DNA of 14,433 bases from Chloroflexota bacterium (GTDB lineage: Bacteria; Chloroflexota; Chloroflexia; Thermomicrobiales; JADLAZ01). Positions 9,234 to 14,433 of the stretch are shown one piece after another. The stretch covers positions 1 through 14,433 of the forward strand of contig JADLAZ010000016.1 in NCBI GenBank assembly GCA_020849725.1, read 5' to 3'. Both the position numbers and the translations under genes were made by a program. Every line of letters starts with the position of its first letter. The stretch's first letter is position 1. The notes below the pieces were generated by a model. That model made no database searches and was not told where the DNA came from. It saw only the letters and a list, made by a program, of their open reading frames with translations.

Positions 9234-9249
9234 CGCGCCGCGCGGCGCG
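9234..9249. repeat. Perfect 16-bp GC palindrome near the expected atp transcription start
   Basis: CGCGCCGCGCGGCGCG is self-complementary and begins two bases after the TATGAT element, so it would cover the predicted transcription start. It could be a protein-binding site or a 5' hairpin in the transcript. Its pure G+C makeup means chance occurrence is quite possible. Confidence 0.3.
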
Positions 9250-9309
9250 GCCGTTGCGGTGGCAGGAGAGATTGTGATAGACTTCGCAATCGACAGAGGG
9301 GGTGACTGG

Positions 9310-9582
9310 ATGGACCGGTCGACCCTGCGCGCGCTCGGGATGGTATCTGGCCTGGGCTTCGGGATTGCGATCCCGCTCGGTCTGGCCTTCCTCGGCGGCC
9401 TCTGGCTCGACGGGCGCATGGGAAGCAAGCCGCTGTTCATGCTGCTCGGCATTGTCCTTGGCTTCGTCATTGCAGGGTTCACCATCGCAGAGTTGCTGTC
9501 ATTTCAGCGCGAGGGGCAGGGCCGTCTGCTCCGAGGCAACCGGCAACGGGCAGCGCGCCCGCAGGATGGGGAGGATCGCTAA
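9310..9582 (+). CDS. AtpZ/AtpI-like ATP synthase accessory membrane protein
   Basis: A 90-residue protein with two membrane helices (about residues 13-33 and 41-63) and a basic cytoplasmic tail. The pattern IPLGLAFLGGLWLDGRMGSKPLFMLLG fits the small F1Fo-ATPase accessory family (AtpZ/ATPase_gene1, related to AtpI). In bacilli, AtpZ and AtpI have been linked to Mg2+/Ca2+ transport, and AtpI to c-ring assembly. The chosen start is ATG at 9310 with AGGGGGTGA just before it; an in-frame GTG at 9259 is possible but adds an uncharacteristic N-terminus. The stop and the atpB ATG overlap as TAATG, which points to translational coupling. It occupies the usual first position of an atp operon. Confidence 0.85.
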   Translation: MDRSTLRALGMVSGLGFGIAIPLGLAFLGGLWLDGRMGSKPLFMLLGIVLGFVIAGFTIAELLSFQREGQGRLLRGNRQRAARPQDGEDR

Positions 9583-10520
9583 TGGGTGGCATGTTCGGCA
9601 TGGAGCTGCCCCACATCTCCCTTGCTGCCGAGAAGCTCTTTGCCATTGGCCCCCTCGTCGTGACGAATTCGCTGGTAATGATGCTCATCGCCATGGCGCT
9701 CGTGTTGGGCATGTTCATCTGGACGGCGCGACGCGCGGCGGTGATGCCCGGTGGCCGCGTGCAGGGCGTCGGCGAGGTCTTCGTGGAGGCGCTGCTCGGC
9801 CTGGTCGAGGGTGTTGCCGGCCGCACGCTGGGACGGCGCATCTTCCCACTCATCGCGGCGCTGTTCTTGTTCATCCTGATGGCCAATTGGTCGGCGCTGC
9901 TGCCGGGCGTCGGCGCGATTGGCTTCTACGAGCCGCCACATGCCGTCGAGGCCGATGCCTCCCACGCCACCGCCCCGGCCGGCAAAGAGGCCGACCACAG
10001 CGCCGACGCCAAGACGGCAACCAAGGCGACGACCAAGGCAGCCGAGCCAGCTAAAGCGGCTCATCCCATCTTCGTGCCCTTCTTCCGCGCCGCCAATGCC
10101 GACCTCAACATGACGATCGCCATGGCCCTGATCGCCGTCATCTACGTGCAGGTGATCGGCGTTAGCGCCCACGGCGTCGGTGGGTATCTTAAGGAGCTGG
10201 CCACGCCGGCCTGGCTGGCGCCGGTTCATGTCATCTCCGAGCTGTCGCGCATCATCTCCTTGTCCTGCCGCCTATTCGGCAACATCTTCGGCGGCGAGGT
10301 CTTCGTCGTCGTCATCTTCTTTCTGTTTCCGCTAGTGTTGCCCGTGCTGCCGCTGATCCTGGAGTATTTCTTCGGGTTCATCCAGGCGGTGCTTTTCTCG
10401 GTACTGACTCTGGTGTACCTTAGCCTGGCCGCGGCCGGGCACGGCGGCCACGGTGACGAGCACGCCCATGGCGACGCCGAGCACCATTCGGCTGTCGCGT
10501 CGGCCCATGCCGGCGACTGA
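9582..10520 (+). CDS. atpB: ATP synthase Fo subunit a
   Basis: Subunit a forms the two half-channels that pass protons to the c-ring. The 312-residue product contains FVEALLGLVEGVAG, FPLIAALFLFILMANWSALLPG, NADLNMTIAMALIAV and SLSCRLFGNIFGGE. The essential arginine is R230 in that last motif. It is longer than the usual 240-270 residues because of two extras: a low-complexity Ala/Lys/His stretch of about 45 residues (117-162) in the loop before PIFVPFF, and a 26-residue tail (287-312) with seven histidines. GGGGAGG lies 7 bases before the ATG, supporting this start, and the ATG overlaps the stop of the gene before. The extras could be lineage-specific; no function is shown. Confidence 0.97.
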   Translation: MGGMFGMELPHISLAAEKLFAIGPLVVTNSLVMMLIAMALVLGMFIWTARRAAVMPGGRVQGVGEVFVEALLGLVEGVAGRTLGRRIFPLIAALFLFILMANWSALLPGVGAIGFYEPPHAVEADASHATAPAGKEADHSADAKTATKATTKAAEPAKAAHPIFVPFFRAANADLNMTIAMALIAVIYVQVIGVSAHGVGGYLKELATPAWLAPVHVISELSRIISLSCRLFGNIFGGEVFVVVIFFLFPLVLPVLPLILEYFFGFIQAVLFSVLTLVYLSLAAAGHGGHGDEHAHGDAEHHSAVASAHAGD

Positions 10521-10626
10521 TCTCTGAGGCGACGAAGCCCCGCCGTCACGCGCTCCGGCGCGGGCGCGGGCGAGCGGTCGAAGGTCCGGCGGCGGGCGCC
10601 GGGCAACGGGTGGACGAGGTTCCTGA

Positions 10627-10872
<246 letters not shown>

Positions 10873-10881
10873 GCTCTGTCA

Positions 10882-10917
10882 CGGCCGGCCCCAGCGTCGC
10901 ACCAGCGGCGCCGGCCG
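10882..10917 (+). repeat. Inverted repeat between atpE and atpF
   Basis: CGGCCGGC (10882-10889) and GCCGGCCG (10910-10917) can pair into an 8-bp all-GC stem with a 20-base loop, ten bases after the atpE stop. There is no T tract, so it is not a classic terminator. A hairpin here could stabilise the upstream atpE message or slow read-through, helping set the high c:b ratio; that is inference, and chance is possible in such GC-rich DNA. Confidence 0.3.
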
Positions 10918-10983
10918 CGTCCCGAGCGCCGGTTCGCCGCGGTGGCGCACTGGCGCGCTGCCTGTGACCAAGGAGGCGTTCCG

Positions 10984-11493
10984 GTGGAAGCCCTCGGCAT
11001 CCTCTGGCCCAACCTGATCTTTCAGATCCTCGCCTTCCTCATCTTCATCTGGCTGCTCAACCGGTTCGCCATGAAGCCAATCGTCCGGGCGCTTGACGCG
11101 CGCGCCGAGCGCATCCGCGAGAGCATGCAGGCGGCCGACCGCATCGAGCGTGACCTGGCCGAGACGCAGCGGCGCAATCAGGAAGTGCTCGACGAGGCGC
11201 GGCGCGAGGCACAGACGATCGTGGCGCGCTCGCGCGAGGCCGGCGAGGAGATGCTCGCCCGCGCCCGCGACGAGGCCACCGCCCAGCGTGAGCGCGAGTT
11301 GGAGCGCGCCCGCCAGCAGATCCGCGCCGAGACGCAGGTCGCCAAAGATGAGCTGCGCCGCGAGGTCGGCGGACTAGCCATCCAGGCCGCTGGGCGCATC
11401 GTGCGGAAAGAGCTTGACCCGGCCACACACCAGTCGCTGATCAACGAGACGCTCGCCGAGGCGGGCGGCAACGAGCGGCCGGCCGCGCAGTAG
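10984..11493 (+). CDS. atpF: ATP synthase Fo subunit b
   Basis: Subunit b is the peripheral stalk that holds F1 against Fo. The 169-residue product has a single N-terminal membrane helix (about 5-26, LGILWPNLIFQILAFLIFIW), the conserved RFAMKPI turn, and then a long charged coiled coil rich in Glu, Arg and Ala, as the family requires. The start is a GTG at 10984 preceded by AGGAGG at 10971-10976 with a 7-base spacer; an upstream in-frame GTG at 10942 would add 14 uncharacteristic residues. One atpF copy is seen, which suggests a b homodimer. It lies 111 bases after atpE and 36 bases before atpH. Confidence 0.96.
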   Translation: MEALGILWPNLIFQILAFLIFIWLLNRFAMKPIVRALDARAERIRESMQAADRIERDLAETQRRNQEVLDEARREAQTIVARSREAGEEMLARARDEATAQRERELERARQQIRAETQVAKDELRREVGGLAIQAAGRIVRKELDPATHQSLINETLAEAGGNERPAAQ

Positions 11494-11529
11494 CGCGCCC
11501 CCAGCGCGCCTCAGGAGGTCCACCGCGTC

Positions 11530-12069
11530 ATGCTGATTGGTGGCGCCGCCAAGCGATACGCCCAGGCGGTGTTCGAGCTGGCCCGCGAATCGACGAGCTT
11601 TGACGTCTGGAGTCGCGACCTGCATACCCTGGGCGATCTCGTCCGCGACGAGGCCGGCCGGCAGTTCTTCAGCAGCCCCAAGGCTGACGCGGCCCAGAAG
11701 TGGCGCGTGGCCGAGAACTACCTGGCCAGTCGCGTCCAGCCACAGGCGCTCAATCTGGCCCGGCTGCTGATCGAGCGCGGCCGCTTCGTCGTGGTCGACC
11801 GCGTTGCCGTCGTCTTCGACGAGTTGGTGCGCGAGCAGCGCGGGGTTGCCATCGCCGACGTCACGACCGCGGTGCCACTGGGTCCGGCCGAGGCCGAGGC
11901 CGTCAGCCGGCGCCTGGGGGCGGTGGTCGGCAAGCGCATCGAGCTGACCACGCACGTCGACCCCAGCATCATCGGCGGTATCATTGCCCACGTGGGCGAC
12001 TACCGCATCGACGGCAGCGTCACCGGCCAACTGGCCCGGCTGCGCGCGCGATTGGTCGAAGGACGTTAA
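11530..12069 (+). CDS. atpH: ATP synthase F1 subunit delta
   Basis: Subunit delta caps F1 and joins it to the b stalk. The 179 residues match the family length. The N-terminal domain shows [13 protein letters not shown] near residue 6, and the C-terminal part has the typical [20 protein letters not shown] signature followed by QLARLRARL. The ATG at 11530 is preceded by AGGAGGT about 10 bases upstream. It sits between atpF and atpA, 10 bases before the latter, in the standard operon order. Confidence 0.96.
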   Translation: MLIGGAAKRYAQAVFELARESTSFDVWSRDLHTLGDLVRDEAGRQFFSSPKADAAQKWRVAENYLASRVQPQALNLARLLIERGRFVVVDRVAVVFDELVREQRGVAIADVTTAVPLGPAEAEAVSRRLGAVVGKRIELTTHVDPSIIGGIIAHVGDYRIDGSVTGQLARLRARLVEGR

Positions 12070-12079
12070 GGAGACAGGC

Positions 12080-13591
12080 ATGGCCGTCCGCTCAACCGAG
12101 ATCAGCGACATCATTCGGCGGCAAATCGAAGGTTTTGACCAGGGCCTGACCGCCACGAATGTCGGCACGGTCATCCAGATTGGCGACGGCATCGCCCAGG
12201 CCTACGGACTGTCGGACGCGCGCGCCAGCGAACTGCTCCGCTTCGACAACGGCGTCATTGGCATGGCGCTCAACCTCGAAGAGGAGACGGTCGGCATCAT
12301 CATCCTCGGGCCATACACCGACATCAAAGAGGGCGACACGGTCAGCGCCACCGGTCGCATCGCCGAAGTGCCGGTCGGCAACGCCCTCATCGGTCGCGTC
12401 GTCGATGCGCTCGGTCAGCCGATCGACGGCAAGGGGCCGATCGCGACTACTGCAACGCGCCCGATCGAGCGCATCGCCCCCGGTGTCGTTGCCCGCCAGT
12501 CGGTCAGCACGCCGGTGCAGACCGGCATCAAGTCGATCGACGCCATGATCCCAATCGGCCGTGGCCAGCGTGAGTTGATCATCGGTGACCGCCAAACCGG
12601 CAAGACGGCGATCGCCATCGACACGATCATCAATCAGAAGGGCAAGGACCTCCTCTGCGTCTACGTCGCTATCGGCCAGAAGCAGGCGCAGGTCGCTCAG
12701 TCGGTCGCCATCCTCGAGCAACACGGCGCGATGGACCATACCGTCGTCGTCGTCGCCAGCGCCGCCGACCCGGCGCCGATGCAGTACATCGCCCCGTACA
12801 CTGGCTGCGCCATGGGCGAGGAGTTCATGGAGCAGGGCCGCGACGCGCTCATTATCTACGACGACCTGTCCAAGCATGCCCAGGCCTACCGGCAGGTATC
12901 GCTGCTGCTGCGCCGACCACCCGGCCGTGAAGCGTATCCCGGCGACGTCTTCTATCTCCACTCCCGCCTGCTGGAGCGGGCCGCGCGCCTGAACAAGGAC
13001 AACGGCGGCGGCAGCTTGACCGCGCTGCCGATCATCGAGACGCAGGCGAACGATGTGTCGGCCTACATCCCGACCAACGTCATCTCGATCACCGATGGCC
13101 AGATCTACCTGGAGTCCGACCTGTTCAACGCCGGCCAGCGACCGGCCATCAACGCCGGCCTGTCCGTGTCCCGCGTCGGCGGCGCCGCCCAGGTGCGCGC
13201 CATGCGCCAGGTGGCCGGCCGCATGCGGCTTGACCTGGCCCAGTACCGTGCGCTGGCGGCTTTTGCCATGTTCGCTTCCGACCTGGACCGGGCCACCCGT
13301 GCCCAACTCGACCGTGGCCAGCGTCTATCAGAGGTGCTCAAGCAGCCGCAGTACCAGCCGGTGCCGCTGGAGCAGCAGGTGGCGATCATGTTCGCCGTTG
13401 TCAATGGCTTCACCGACGACGTGCCCGCGGCGCGCATCCGCGACTTCGAGCAGCAGTTCCTGGAGTATATGACCACCGTGCAGCAGCCGGTGCTCGCCAT
13501 GATCGCTGCCGACCGCGAGATCAAGAAAGAGACTGAGGCACTGCTCCGCGATGCGATCACCGAGTTCAAGCGGGGCACGAGCTTCAGCTAG
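12080..13591 (+). CDS. atpA: ATP synthase F1 subunit alpha
   Basis: Alpha alternates with beta in the F1 hexamer and carries the non-catalytic nucleotide sites. The 503 residues are the normal length. The P-loop GDRQTGKT is at 169-176, the Arg finger that reaches the neighbouring catalytic site is R365 in [10 protein letters not shown], and the motifs [14 protein letters not shown] and [17 protein letters not shown] are complete. The ATG at 12080 has AAGGAGA a few bases before it; the frame is open further upstream into atpH, but that part does not resemble alpha. Ten bases separate it from the atpH stop, so coupling is likely. Confidence 0.99.
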   Translation: MAVRSTEISDIIRRQIEGFDQGLTATNVGTVIQIGDGIAQAYGLSDARASELLRFDNGVIGMALNLEEETVGIIILGPYTDIKEGDTVSATGRIAEVPVGNALIGRVVDALGQPIDGKGPIATTATRPIERIAPGVVARQSVSTPVQTGIKSIDAMIPIGRGQRELIIGDRQTGKTAIAIDTIINQKGKDLLCVYVAIGQKQAQVAQSVAILEQHGAMDHTVVVVASAADPAPMQYIAPYTGCAMGEEFMEQGRDALIIYDDLSKHAQAYRQVSLLLRRPPGREAYPGDVFYLHSRLLERAARLNKDNGGGSLTALPIIETQANDVSAYIPTNVISITDGQIYLESDLFNAGQRPAINAGLSVSRVGGAAQVRAMRQVAGRMRLDLAQYRALAAFAMFASDLDRATRAQLDRGQRLSEVLKQPQYQPVPLEQQVAIMFAVVNGFTDDVPAARIRDFEQQFLEYMTTVQQPVLAMIAADREIKKETEALLRDAITEFKRGTSFS

Positions 13592-13645
13592 GCCGGTCCG
13601 CGCGGCCGGAGCGACCGGGCCGCGTGACCCAAAGGAGAGGACGGC

Positions 13646-14433
13646 GTGCCGAGCACACGCGAGATCCGCCGGCGCATCCGCGGCGTGCGGAGTACCGCCC
13701 AGATCACCAAGGCGATGGAAATGGTCGCGGCGGCGCGCATGCGGCGTGCCCAACAGCGGGTGCTGTCCTCGCGGCCGTACGCTGACCGGATGCGCCTGAT
13801 GCTGGCCGATCTGGCCCAACTGGCTCGCGGCGACGAGGGCCTGCAGTTCCCGCTGCTGGCGCAGCGACCGGTTCGGCGAGCAGGCGTCATCCTGATCACG
13901 CCCGACCGTGGCCTGTGTGGCTCGTTGCCGAGCAACGTCGTCCGGCGGGCAACTCGCTTTCTGCTCGACGAGGCCGGCGCGCCATGCGTGCTGACCGCCG
14001 TCGGCCGCAAGGGGCGCGATTTCATGCGCCGCTACGGCCGCGACATCGCTGCCGAGTTCACCGGCATTAGTGACGCGCCAACGATGCTGGATATCGCGCC
14101 GATGGCCCGCGTCGCCATGGACGATTTCACCGGCGGCGCCGTGGACGCGGTCTATGTGATCTACACGCGCTTCATCAGCACGCTGCAGCAGCGCCCGGAG
14201 GTCCTGAAAGTCCTGCCGATCGAGCCGCCCAGCGAGGCGAGCGGCGTGTACACCGACTTTATCTTCGAGCCGAGTCCGGCCGAGGTGCTGGGGCAACTGC
14301 TGCCGCGCTTCGTCGAGGTGCAGATCTACCAGGCGCTGCTCGACGCGATCGCCAGCGAGCAGAGCGCGCGCATGGTGGCGATGCGCAATGCCACCGATAA
14401 CGCCAACAGCTTGATCAAGGACCTGACGTTGAC
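13646..14433 (+). CDS. atpG: ATP synthase F1 subunit gamma (3' end beyond the window)
   Basis: Gamma is the central rotor shaft that turns inside the alpha3beta3 ring. The window holds 262 codons plus two bases without a stop, of a protein usually about 285-300 residues, so only the final part is missing. The N-terminal helix IRRRIRGVRSTAQITKAMEMVAAARMRRAQ is diagnostic (split here between residues 5 and 34), the Rossmann-like middle has ITPDRGLCGSLPSNV, and the C-terminal helix ends in MVAMRNATDNANSLIKDLTL. The start is a GTG at 13646 with AAAGGAGAGG at 13631-13640. It follows atpA by 54 bases. The beta (atpD) and epsilon (atpC) genes are expected downstream outside the window. Confidence 0.97.
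   Translation, partial: MPSTREIRRRIRGVRSTAQITKAMEMVAAARMRRAQQRVLSSRPYADRMRLMLADLAQLARGDEGLQFPLLAQRPVRRAGVILITPDRGLCGSLPSNVVRRATRFLLDEAGAPCVLTAVGRKGRDFMRRYGRDIAAEFTGISDAPTMLDIAPMARVAMDDFTGGAVDAVYVIYTRFISTLQQRPEVLKVLPIEPPSEASGVYTDFIFEPSPAEVLGQLLPRFVEVQIYQALLDAIASEQSARMVAMRNATDNANSLIKDLTL

Noticed and set aside
10539..10596. 7-bp inverted repeat in the atpB-atpE gap
   Set aside because: The arms are 44 bases apart and all GC, so chance pairing is likely; no T tract follows.
12092..13306. 404-codon minus-strand open frame opposite atpA
   Set aside because: It is a shadow of the strongly conserved atpA coding frame, with no recognisable domain.

Overview
The window is about 14.4 kb of very GC-rich bacterial chromosome, densely packed with housekeeping genes. 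The strong GC bias in third codon positions, many GTG starts, the helicase-associated-domain protein beside recA and the style of the RecA, AtpZ and AtpB proteins suggest a Chloroflexota bacterium, perhaps near Thermomicrobia. That assignment is inference from protein flavour and gene order; no 16S or other decisive marker lies in the window.

Layout. (1) secD, minus strand, runs off the left edge and is missing only its last part. (2) A 183-bp divergent region holds two facing extended -10 elements with a perfect 16-bp palindrome between them, then gltX (glutamyl-tRNA synthetase) on the plus strand. (3) A 606-aa minus-strand protein with a C-terminal XPB/Ssl2-like helicase-associated domain; its 3' end overlaps gltX by 27 bp. 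(4) Divergently, a recA-recX pair preceded by a good -35/-10 promoter and a LexA (SOS) box of the Gram-positive GAAC-N4-GTTC type. (5) A small metallo-beta-lactamase-fold hydrolase followed closely by pyrG (CTP synthase). (6) After a hairpin and a candidate promoter, an F1Fo ATP synthase operon in the order atpZ/I-like, atpB (a), atpE (c), atpF (b), atpH (delta), atpA (alpha), atpG (gamma, cut by the right edge). The beta and epsilon genes would be expected just beyond the window.

How the genes work together. The ATP synthase cluster encodes a proton-type rotary enzyme, judged from subunit c. recA-recX is a recombinase and its modulator under likely SOS control. SecD, GltX and PyrG serve protein export, tRNA charging and nucleotide synthesis. 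No mobile element, CRISPR array, rRNA or tRNA was seen, and no gene-free stretch exceeds 300 bases; the longest gaps are 183 bp (secD-gltX), 145 bp (pyrG-atpZ), 132 bp (helicase-like-recA) and 124 bp (atpB-atpE).

I do not see a clear undescribed multi-gene system here. The best leads are the uncharacterised helicase-associated protein divergent from an SOS-controlled recA, the palindrome between the secD and gltX promoters, and the histidine-rich extensions of ATP synthase subunit a.
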